Shown here: positions 1 to 9,600 of the stretch, one piece after another | How the letters are laid out: the number at the start of each line of letters is the position of its first letter | Position numbering within the stretch: the first letter of the stretch is position 1 | NCBI RefSeq assembly: GCF_001039355.2 | Contig: NW_019775990.1 | Span: 94,052 to 121,090 of the forward strand | From: Lingula anatina | Taxonomy: Eukaryota; Brachiopoda; Lingulata; Lingulida; Lingulidae | Reading direction: 5' to 3' | Length of the DNA stretch: 27,039 nucleotides | Program-made: the position numbers and the translations under genes | The notes under the pieces: generated by a model | The model's database searches: none | Told to the model about the DNA's origin: nothing | Seen by the model: only the letters and a program-made list of their open reading frames with translations

Positions 1-73
1 TAATATTTTTGAATTTTATGGGTGATTTTCATTATGGTGGAGATAATTTTTTTCTGTGTGAATGAATTTCCAG

Positions 74-205
74 ATCCCAATATAGACCTCAATGCCTTGG
101 ACATTCCCGTGAATGCAGTGGCCACGGCTCTGAAAGGTTTCTTCAGTGATCTCCATGACCCTCTCATACCCAGCAAACTTTATGATGAGCTCATACATGC
201 AGCAG
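74..205 (+). CDS. ARHGAP35: RhoGAP exon A (antepenultimate)
   Basis: The acceptor is a pyrimidine-rich run ending AG at 72-73; the donor is GT at 206-207. The exon encodes PNIDLNALDIPVNAVATALK and continues to LIHAA. It starts with the last two bases of a split Asp codon and ends on the first base of a Gly codon. It is the part of the RhoGAP fold carrying the DPLIP turn. Confidence 0.88.
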
Positions 206-2095
206 GTAACATAGTAAAAAATTTCATTAGTTGGGTTATATGCTCAGTTTTTATATTAGACACTTCATAATGACAGCTAAGATCACAGGTATTTGTACTT
301 TAGCGTTTTCGTGTCTCTGAAGTCACTTCAGGTAATGAGGCTACAGGTGGTATTCTCACTGGTAAGATAGCATGTAACTGTATTTTTTTCCAGGGCCTGA
401 TTATTTTCCAGTTTTATATTTTTTCAAGAATTTTCAAATTTTTATGGGGGATTTTGGTGGAGATCATTTTTTGTTTTCTTTTTCTCCATTTCTGGTTAGT
501 TGTGATAAATGAAAAGAGTTGATTTTGTCCTTAAACCAATGCATCTATACTTATTCAAGAATGGTACAGTGTAAAATGACATGGTGGAAGTTAAGCTATA
601 TACATAGATTTAGGGTGAGCAGAAGAATGGGAGAAAGAGAAAAAAGAGAATTTAATGTGGAAAAATTGCGTGTGATGAATCATTTGAACAAAGGATTTGA
701 TTGACATTTTGGTAGAATATTTATCCCATTACCAAGCATTGTTATATGTTTGATGAAAACCATGGTAGAAAAAAATGTGCTTGTCCCTAAATAAAGCTTT
801 GTGTCATCTAGGCATTAAAATAATCAGAAGTACAATCATAGAGAAAAAAATTAAGTTAGAAAAGTTATTATTTGTATTTTATATGTTATTGGATTCAGCC
901 TGAGGGCAAATGAGCAGCTTTCATTTATTTATCCCTATTGAATTTGGTGTTTCAAATTTGCGGCTAGTTTGGAAGGAAGTTGAAGGTAACAGTGTTATAT
1001 GTATAAAGTTTATTGGGCTTACGTTCTGTTGTATTGAATAGATTGCTCTTCTTTATCTCTGTTTTTAATTTGAATGTATTTCCTTCACTCTCTTAGTGAT
1101 TAGTTTAAGTGCAATTGGCATAAATATAATTTAAGAAAAATGCCCATTGCTAATCCTAGAGTTTAGCTGCTTTTATGTTTTAGGCTTGTGTATAGTTTCT
1201 GTTCATTAATGTTTTTTATAATGAAATTTATCTTGAATGCATCAGAAATAGATAGTGAATATTTTTTGGCTGATTTTGTTATGTAGTTCAAGGTAAACTG
1301 ATATTTTTTATTTAGATGCTTGGTTGAAAAATGTTTTTGATACAAAACAAAACATCCAATTTTTTGCATTTTCAAATTCAATTTAGTTAGTAGCTGAAAA
1401 CAATATGTTACTGTAATATAAACTGTAGAAAACAAGTCTTAGTAAATACAAATGTGTTGTCATTTCAGGAATTCAGGATAAAACTGGTCGGCTGCTAGCT
1501 CTTCGAGGGGTACTTAAGAAGCTTCCTGCAGTTAACCATGAAGTGCTCAAATACTTAGCCACACATATGCACAAGTGAGTCTACCATTAAAAAAAGTATT
1601 TCTTGGTACAGTTTCAAGGACTAGAAAATTGTCAAATTTTGGCCCAATCTAATTTTTTAAAACAAATTTGTACTTTTTTGAAATTTTATGTCATTACAAC
1701 TTGGGCAGTTTATTATAGAGAAGGTAACATGCAAGGAATTTAAGTTTTTTTTAATAGTTTGAAAAATTAATTGAAAATTTTATGAATAACAACCCACAAA
1801 GTTAACCATAGATCACATGAAATGTATTTTATCTGCAATTCAACAATTATCACATCTCAAATCAAAAGTGGTTTCTTATCTGTGCTTGTTCTTTCTTTTT
1901 TCCAGGGTCACAAAACAGAGTGATGTCAATTCCATGGACAGTAAAAATTTAGCCATTTGTTGGTGGCCAACATTATTAAGGCCAGAATTTGCCTCATTTG
2001 CTGACATGGCATCCAATGTTATGTCACTGCAAGACATTGTACAAACTATTATAGATCAGCATGGGTTCTTTTTCTATGGAGAGAACGAAGTGTAG
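74..2095 (+). CDS. ARHGAP35: p190-type RhoGAP, C-terminal part (three exons)
   Basis: GTPase-activating protein for Rho: the RhoGAP domain speeds GTP hydrolysis on RhoA-type GTPases at the cell cortex. Only the last three coding exons are in the window (74-205, 1469-1574, 1906-2095). They join in frame to about 142 residues ending at TAG 2093-2095. Visible RhoGAP motifs are IPVNAVATALKGFFSDL with DPLIP, then LKKLPAVNHEVLKYLATHM, and NLAICWWPTLLRPEF, the family's conserved NL-(S/A)-x-x-(F/W)-x-PTL-(L/M)-RP segment. HEVLKY and FFFYG, and the overall pattern, resemble vertebrate ARHGAP35/ARHGAP5 most closely. Invertebrates usually have one gene ancestral to both, so the symbol is family-level. 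The arginine finger, GTPase-like and FF domains would lie off the left edge and cannot be checked. The protein ends right after the RhoGAP fold, without the C-terminal tail of vertebrate p190 proteins. Confidence 0.88.
206..1468 (+). other. RhoGAP intron
   Basis: AT-rich intron with GT donor at 206 and AG acceptor at 1467-1468. I see no conserved coding segment, RNA gene or structured repeat in it. Short open frames inside it have no recognisable domain. Confidence 0.7.
1469..1574 (+). CDS. ARHGAP35: RhoGAP exon B (penultimate)
   Basis: Acceptor catttcAG at 1467-1468; donor GTGAGT from 1575. Encodes GIQDKTGRLLALRGVLKKLP and AVNHEVLKYLATHMHK. Entry phase 1 matches exon A and exit phase 2 matches exon C. 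The L-x-ALRG-x-LKKLP and NHEVLKYL segments match the p190 subfamily helices. Confidence 0.9.
1575..1905 (+). other. RhoGAP last intron
   Basis: 331-bp AT-rich intron, donor GTGAGT, acceptor ttttttccAG. Nothing else is recognisable in it. Confidence 0.75.
1906..2095 (+). CDS. ARHGAP35: RhoGAP terminal coding exon
   Basis: Encodes VTKQSDVNSMDSKNLAICWW, then PTLLRPEFASF and a last helix ending FFFYGENEV, followed by TAG at 2093-2095. The NLAICWWPTLLRP motif is the Rho-binding core conserved in RhoGAP domains. Only about four residues follow FFFYG, so the protein ends with the domain. Confidence 0.9.
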
Positions 2096-4560
2096 GAGGA
2101 TAGTTTTGTGTTTAGAGCAAACCTCACAACAGGACAGCCAATTCGGGGAAAGAAGTTTCTTGATAAAAGGGAGGGGGATGGAATTCAGGAAATGTGACCA
2201 ATGATGATTTTGAAATTCATGACGAGTTTTATATTCAGATCTGATCAAAAGGGTCTTCAAGATAATGGTTGCTGATTATTTGTTGGATGTTCTTCTCTGC
2301 TATCCAAGATATGAAATTAAGGATGTTTGGAGCCATCTTTCTCAAGAGTGGAAGTGACTGAGAAGTAGAGGATTACAACTGGATCTGCATATCTAACACT
2401 GGGAAAAAAAAAGTGAATTTAGTGCAAAAGACACAGGCTGGTTGTTTACTGTGACATGGAAATTTTTTTGTCATATTTAAAGAAAGATAACTGAAAATAT
2501 AACTAAAATACAGACATTTATACAAATTATTTGTATGTATGTGAACTTGAAAATTTTTGTAATTGTGAATCAGGATATTTTTTTGGGCTCGAATAGTCAG
2601 TTCAAACAATGAAGTGTTGATTTGTACTTGTAATAAAAAATCTGCTTCAACATTTGATTTGGACATAAATTACTGTAGGACTGCTTTTATTTGTGTGGTT
2701 CATGTAACACATTTGGACATGAATATTCCAGTTTTCACATCATTTTCTATTTGTCAACATGCATGTAAATGTATATAAAAAATTACTTTTTTTCTTCTTG
2801 CTTGTCGCGACTGCCATGAAGTCGCTATCTTCATCAGCAAATCACAGACCTATGCAGCATGGAATTATCTGCCATGTGCTTTAGTGCTTACTTATCTACA
2901 CATTTGTAAATGTTCTACATACAAGGTTCATTGTCAAAACTTGCTCATTACTTCGCAAGAACCTTTATTGATTGATTTTATGTACCCCTTATTATAACTC
3001 TTGAATTATCCTCAATTTGGACAAACATTGTATTTAGAAGAATGGATTATGTGCTCATCTCCTCATATTTTTTTACATGTATCAAACTTGTTGCATTTTA
3101 TTGTCATATAAAAATGGAATATTGTGTTCTGAGAGTTGGATCTGTGCACCATGGACTTTCTCTCAAATAGTGTTGGTTGGCATTTACTAGTCTAGCGAAG
3201 GTTCATCACAGGCTCCGAAACCCGGGGGGTAGCTTATCCCGATTATGTGCACTTGTAAACAGTTCACAAAGTAGTCATCTTTGTAGCATTGAAATTACAT
3301 GGTGATTGTTGTCTTAGTTGTTATGGATCCAGTGTAATCCAAGCTTTGTAAAAGCAAAAGAGGAATTTCAAAGAGAATATATTTTTTCTTCCCATCTGTA
3401 GAAATTATTCTTGACTGACATTTCATCTGCAAACTGATGATGGATGGCCTTGTAACATTCAAACCTCAATTGTTCCCAGAATGGAATAGCTTTTACATTT
3501 GTTCTATGTGTAATTAGGTATGTGCAGTATAATTCATTGCTTAGGGTGCCAGAGGACACATTACTGGCGTCTGACGGGTCTGGTTCATTCGGCACGTGGA
3601 TCCAGAAGTGTTAATTTCTGTGTGCCTCATTCTTCCACTGGTGCCAAGTGTAATTTGCATTGTACTAACCTATTCAACAAATGTATATGTTATCTTCAGT
3701 GATAATATGGAGCTGTTACTGTAAAGTATAATAACTTGTCTGGTACATGTCTTTGAAAGTGAAAGTGATGAAAGTGTATTGTTGAGATAGTTAATGAATG
3801 AAGGGTACCTGTTTGAGGTCGAATTCTCAGAAATCTGTAACTGTAATTTTTGATGTATCATAAAAAAAGGACTTATTTTAAAAGAAATTTGAATTGCAAG
3901 TTAGCTACATTTTTTGGAAGTTACAAAATTTTGTGAAAAGACCTCGTGTTATACAAGTTTGTGACAAGTTATGGACTAATACCTCATCTTGCAACTTGAT
4001 TACACAAAGACAATCACGACGTCAGTGTGTAGGAAAGATGAAAAGTAGGAGTTTACATGGATATAGATCACTAATTATTCTGGCGTAGTCTGAATGAATG
4101 TGTGTAATTTCAGCTTATTTATACTTAAAAGTGTTGATGTTAAAAAAGTAGGGTAAATTTTTTTTGCCTATTATGTATGTGCAAGTAGGGTATATTATTG
4201 TCGCTGTTCATTTGCATAATTATACCTCTCAGCTTCTTGAGACTGGAATTGTACATTCAGTGGGCAGCCTTTTCTGTTTCTTCTTTTAACAGAAGCGGAC
4301 AATGTTAATTTTTTGGCCCACAAATTTCTATGGAATATTCCCAATTCCAAATATGGGGGCACTATTTGATATACACATATATTATATGTCATAAGGTCAT
4401 TTTGTATGTAACTCATGTCATTTTTTGCATTGTATTGCATTGCCTTTGTACACAACTGAAGATGTTCACAACTGTGTCAAGTGCTAAATGTAAATCCATG
4501 TGCTATGAAGTTGCCAAGCCTCAAAAATAAAAGGTAATTGAATAAAAAAGATTGTTTGGT
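2096..4560 (+). other. RhoGAP 3' UTR (inferred) with proximal and distal poly(A) signals
   Basis: There is no continuing coding frame after the stop. A proximal AATAAA lies at 2632-2637. Two distal AATAAA hexamers at 4526-4531 and 4541-4546 are followed by a T/G-rich stretch (attgtttggttatt), the usual layout of a cleavage site. The distal site would give a UTR of about 2.4 kb. Small open frames here (for example minus strand 3368-3595) have no recognisable domain. The extent is inferred from signals alone. Confidence 0.5.
4526..4546 (+). terminator. Distal poly(A) signals of the RhoGAP gene
   Basis: Two AATAAA hexamers 15 bp apart (4526-4531, 4541-4546), followed by a GT-rich element at about 4551-4565. 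Placement fits the 3' end of the + strand gene; cleavage is expected near 4550-4570. Confidence 0.45.
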
Positions 4561-4690
4561 TATTCTGAATGTATATTACATTGCTCTATAATGTATATTA
4601 CATTGCTCAGAGCAAGAAGACCACCATGCAAGATAAAGATAAATGGGGAAGAGATTGACCCACACTCTTACATAAAAATAAATAAAAAAG
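4561..4690. other. Convergent intergenic spacer (inferred)
   Basis: Spacer between the distal + strand poly(A) signals and the most distal plausible - strand poly(A) signal. It contains the 22-bp tandem duplication and an A-rich run (aaaaataaataaaaaag) at about 4675-4690 that could serve as a further poly(A) signal for the + strand gene. Confidence 0.35.
4568..4608. repeat. Two-copy 22-bp-period tandem duplication
   Basis: The 19-base unit aatgtatattacattgctc occurs at 4568-4586 and again at 4590-4608 with no mismatch. It sits in the short gap between the inferred 3' ends of the two convergent genes. Confidence 0.9.
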
Positions 4691-6438
4691 AATAAGAGAA
4701 ATATGCACATTTATTTCTCCATTCATAAATGAATGGTATTCTGGCTCCTTTCTATAACTGTGATAACTGCAGCAAAAAAAACAACACTAAAAAGTTCATC
4801 CTTTCTTATCACTTCTGTTGTATAACAAATCCATTTCCAAAAAAATGGATCATTATCTGAGCTTGCAATATTATACATCAGGTGGGCAGAATCATACATT
4901 CACAGGGGCACCAAATACAACACATGAAAAGGATAACTAACAACTTGCAAAGTAAAATTTGTTAATCAAGCCACAATATTAAATTAAAATATTTTATGTT
5001 TGAAACATTTCCTGATGTCCACGGCTCCAACAAATGGGAACTAACAAAAGGCACTAGTTTTCCTTGCAATGTTTATGTCAATAAGGCCAATATGCTATCA
5101 TAAAACATGTTTACAATAAATTAAAATTGATAAAAGGGCATGCTTTTTAACACCCTATAAAAATGAATTACACCATTTCTCTACATCTGTAAGCTATCTG
5201 GCTATGAATATTATGAAATATCCATTTCTATTTATTTTAAATCAATATCAGTGACTTGAAAAGTGCATTTTATAAAAACAGAAACTTTTTTTTTGAAGAC
5301 AACTGGTAAAACATTAAAACTACCCTGCTGCAGACCATGGTTACACTGAAAAAGAACTTAATGCACTTTGGTAAAATGTGTAAGTTTTGCTTATATATAT
5401 ATACATGTATATACCAGCTTCAATGTTCAGAAAAAAAAAGTAATATACTGTGTACTGTGCATAGATATGTAATTATATGATATGAAGCAATGCAAGAAGC
5501 ATTACATCACATGCGCTGAAATATCACAATTGTATGTTTGCCACTGAAGATTGTGCTGATAGTAAACACTTTCCTGTACCTTATCACCAGTTAATTTTAA
5601 ATTGAAAGTGATGCTAAACATGTTCATTTTATTATTATTTACTTCGTAGTTACGGTTTTAACTCTGTTAAAATGATCTTTAAGTGGTACACAAAAGGCTC
5701 AACTTTGAAAGAATACTTAAATAAAACTCTCAGTGTTTATCAGCACATTTATAAAGAAGTACATCTCTGAGTCAAATGTACTCGTTTATGACCAGTCTAT
5801 ATTCGTAAGCAAAAAAGTACTTTATTTTACAATGCATCAAGGAATAAAATGCAGTCACCTACACTACATGTCCATTGAACAATGATTCCAAACATGAAAT
5901 GACATATAATTCTCTTCAAGTTGTACCACAAACTGCTGTGGACATGCATTGTCTGCCAAAAATTAAAACACACTGCTCATTCATCTGAGCTTAAAAAACA
6001 AAAAAGATACTACCTAAATTTGTTTTTGGAGTCTCCAATTTCTACAATCCATTGTAATTCTGGGATAAACTGGCACATAGAATAAACTAAAACCTATTAA
6101 AAAAAGATATGCTTCAGAGCATGCAGCATCAAACAAAATCTTGTTCAGGCACCAGAAGAGCAACTTGACTGCAATAACTTGTGCAGATGAAAGAGCAGCA
6201 CAGCTAAATCTGCCATGAAAGCATACACATCTTTGATTCCATGTTAATTGGTGAACTACTGGTTAAATCCAGTACAAATCTGGACTATCCAAAGCAAAAC
6301 AATTCATGCCCTATATGATAGGGCTTACAGAAATTATAATTTTCTGTCTGTATGTTTGTGCATTTTGAGGATGCAATTTTGTATGTTTATGTTTATTTGC
6401 ATGTGCATATATACACTGTACCAGCACATATGCTTTCA
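4691..6438 (-). other. DNMBP: DNMBP 3' UTR (inferred)
   Basis: Downstream of the DNMBP stop on the minus strand there is no further conserved coding sequence. TTTATT on the + strand (AATAAA on the minus strand) occurs at 4710-4715, and alternatives lie near 5231 and 5823. The 4710 site is followed on the minus strand by a T-rich stretch. I see no other gene in this 1.7 kb. The open frame at 6248-6460 overlaps the stop codon in another frame and looks accidental. Confidence 0.45.
4710..4715 (-). terminator. Candidate DNMBP poly(A) signal
   Basis: AATAAA on the minus strand, followed in the transcript direction by a T-rich tract. It is one of at least three possible hexamers in the 3' UTR, chosen because it is the most distal before the opposing gene. 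Confidence 0.3.
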
Positions 6439-6624
6439 TCATGAAGGCTGGGATGTATAAAGGTAATTAGCAGGGGCGTAACCCTGTACACCGTCAATGT
6501 CCACCATCCACCAGTCTGGGTTGCCTTGTTCATCATACTTCTGTAACACTGTGACCGGCTGGCCCTCTCTCAGGCTGATCTCATTGCTGTTTCTGGCTTC
6601 AAACTGGTACTGGGCATAGTAATA
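6439..6624 (-). CDS. DNMBP: DNMBP terminal coding exon 18 (SH3-7)
   Basis: Residues 1511-1571, TGA at 6441-6439. YYYAQYQFEARNSNEISLRE, GQPVTVLQKYDEQGNPDWWM, then GYAPANYL: a complete SH3 with ALYDY-like AQYQF, pocket Trp pair WW and the PxNY motif. In vertebrate Tuba this last SH3 binds N-WASP and ENA/VASP proteins. The protein ends nine residues after the fold, as in orthologues. Acceptor tttttcatttcAG. Confidence 0.96.
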   Translation of the reverse strand, partial: YYYAQYQFEARNSNEISLREGQPVTVLQKYDEQGNPDWWMVDIDGVQGYAPANYLYTSQPS

Positions 6625-9600
6625 CTGAAATGAAAAAGCCATACAAGATTTATTTCTGAAGCAGAGTGGTCATCTCTCTCTCTCTCTCTGATTTCATTGG
6701 TATTTCTTGCTTCAAAGTTCAACTTTGATTCCAATAATTCTATACAGACAGAAAATAATTGGAGGTGTTCTGTTGAATATGACAACTGTAGCAGTGTAGT
6801 ATGATGTTTCAACTGAACTTAAAACCAATCTCCAATCTCTATCTTCAATCCACAAATCATGTTTCCAATAGCAGAAATTATACTGCTCAACGCAAAAGAA
6901 CAATCACTTTGCTGAAATGTCACACATTTCTTTCACTATTCCATTTAATATATTTGCGCCATTAATATGAACACCTCCATAGAATGTAAAACCAGCATGC
7001 TAATTGGAAATCTTTACAACATACCTGAGGTACCTGTGCAGATAGTGTTGGATTTGTATATCCTTCATATCCTTGAGCTTCATGCTCTTTTTCATATTGT
7101 TCATACATATCACTGAATTTATCAAGTTCACTAAGGAAGTCCTCACTTTCCTGTCTCTTCATACTGGGTTGTGTTGGACTCAGTTCCATAAGATCTGTGG
7201 GGAAAGATGGGGTGGAGGCCCTGGGTCTCTCAGGGGATGGGTAAGGGGAGGAAGACGCAAATGGTGCCAGGCTGTTGCTTGGTACAAATCCCTTTATGGC
7301 TGAAACATTGAGAGGGGAACAATGAAACGCAGACTTGCAACAAAATCAGAATCTATTTGTTGTGAAACTTTATTCAATATAATAAAAGACAATTATAAAT
7401 CTTTAAAAATCTGAAAATTATTCCTTTATTTTTCATTTTTGTCAATGCCTTCTACAGATATACAGAATGTATGCTTCATGTGATTCCACAAGCTGAATAC
7501 ATTCAAAAAGTGTCACTTTCCACATTTCCAAAACATTCTGCTCAGCACACCATTTACTTACCTCCATTATCCACAAACCACTTGTCCTTATTCCCCATGG
7601 GATCCTGTTCCTTGATGACCCCCACAATGTCTCCCTCGGCCAGGCTGATGGACATGGCATCTCGGCTGCTCTGTGTCTGGGTCACGGTGTACAGTTTATC
7701 TGAGGGGTACTGCTGCCTCACTGACATCCTCTGACTCTCTGTCTGACTGCTCACTGCAGGTAACTCCTGGCATAAAGAAGACTACTTTGCATTTCACGAT
7801 CTTGTGTTACTTACATTTGGCATAGTGTATCACATGACTGTAAAGAACCTCTTTACACTGGACAGCGTCCTATCTGTGTCCTGTAGTATGACCCCGTTTG
7901 AGAGTACAAAAATAATACTACATGTTAAGAACTGGACAGTCATTGAGCATTCATTTTACAACCAAAGCAATGCTTGTGCCTCCTTTCTTCAACCACAGAG
8001 ACGCCAGTTTCATGGTCGCACAAAGAACGCAAAAGGGACGCCGTCCAGTGTAAAGGGGGTTTAACTTCAGCTGAAGTCTTTTGTGGAGAAATATGACTGA
8101 TTAATACTGGTACAGCAATATGGGCCATATTTTCTGGTATTATCGTGATGGTGAATATAGACTGTTAATTTTGTTAATCAATTAGCCTTTGCTTTCTCTA
8201 GTCTCCTTGTGCTATATTCAATTCTAAATGAATACCTTAAATGAACCATTCACCTATAAATAAGGTATTAAACAGAATACAAAGTTAACCAAAATTTTGA
8301 TTAATAACACCCAATTATCACCCATGCAAATGTGGAGCCAAAGACATGAGTAACCATCCAAGTAGAAGCAGTGTTAATATGTCTGCTTACTTGATAAAAC
8401 TTGGAATCAGACGGAAGCCTTTTTAGTTTCACATCAGGTTTGCTGTCTTTTCTTGAGCTGAATCCCTTAGGTACAAAACTGAGATCTGCCAACTGATCCA
8501 CCACTTCCACATGCGCTTGATTGAACATTCCCAGAACATTCTCACCACCCGTGCCATTCATTATGGGAAGCTGGAAGGTTAGCAAGCAACAGACTATATA
8601 GACCAACATGCAATATCATATGAGTGCTAATATACATCTCCCAATTCAAATATGGATTCCTTATATGGACTTAAGGCATTAGAATTAGGACTTATTATTG
8701 CATAAAGATACAGGATGTGAATTTACAGCATTAGCAAAGACAGTTGGAGAATAAAAATAATATAAGAATAAAGAGATATGCAATGAGATATGCAAATGTG
8801 TTCCTGAATACTTCATAAGGGTTAGGCAGTTTAATTGAAAATTAACCTAAAAAGTCTGGTTTCTTCAGAAAGTGACAGAGTTTCTCAATGTTAGAACAAG
8901 CATGCATGTGGTTTTACCACCACCACAGAACATCTTGGTGAAAATGTGGAAATTTCATTCTTTGACATCATCCTATGTGTGGTGACATCAATGTACTTAA
9001 TTCAAAATTAGGGTTTTGGGTGGGGAAACATGGACAATTTTCATTCGTATGTATGACAAATAATACACAGCTAGCTGATTAAACAATTTCTCCTTGCTAG
9101 CCCCTCGATTGATATACATGACAGTATGCATGCAATCACGTATATCGGGTTCATGAGCAGTGCATTTTCCAGTACATAACCTACCTCCATAAGTGGATAC
9201 ATGTGACGTAGGGTTCCTTCAATGAAGACTTTGTGAGCCTGCACAAAGCTTCCTATGCACTCGTTGAACAACTGTAAGGACATATTGGATAACTTGGGAA
9301 GTTCATCCAGTAATTGAGCATTCAGTGCCTCATAGTTGTTCTTTGCTTTTTGTAGTTGGTCTTTGCTCTGTAAGTGAATGGAGAAAATTTTATGTAAACA
9401 TGTGACACGTTCTAAAGAACTAAATTCTGAGCTTCCGACCTGAAGTGAGCCAACTTCTAATAGCCAAAGTATTTGATCAAAATTCCGTTAGCATTTAAAA
9501 CAGTTTGTATCCAGCTAAAAATTCTTGAATTAAATATGTTATAGTCCATTTTAGTTTGTTACCTTTCATGTTTTTTTAAGCCAAATCACAATATTTATTA

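Larger units (their letters stand above)
6625..7024 (-). other. DNMBP last intron, with relic SH3 exon
   Basis: 400-bp intron between the SH3-6 linker and the final SH3 exon. It contains the degenerate copy of the final exon at 6651-6716 and the TC/GA microsatellite inside that copy. Confidence 0.8.

Noticed and set aside
3368-3595. 75-codon minus-strand frame in the RhoGAP 3' UTR
   Set aside because: Protein-like composition, but no domain, no splice partners and no conserved family recognised.
3815-3835. Possible tRNA/SINE B box (gaggtcgaattctc)
   Set aside because: It is one base short of the GGTTCGA core, with no A box at proper distance and no cloverleaf.
6740-6760. Functional acceptor for an alternative SH3 exon (ttctgtctgtatAG)
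   Set aside because: It would enter in the wrong phase for exon 17, and the copy's frame is broken at the microsatellite, so a working alternative exon is not supported.
7940-8128. 62-codon minus-strand frame in DNMBP intron 15
   Set aside because: It overlaps the inverted-repeat element and its right terminus, with no domain.
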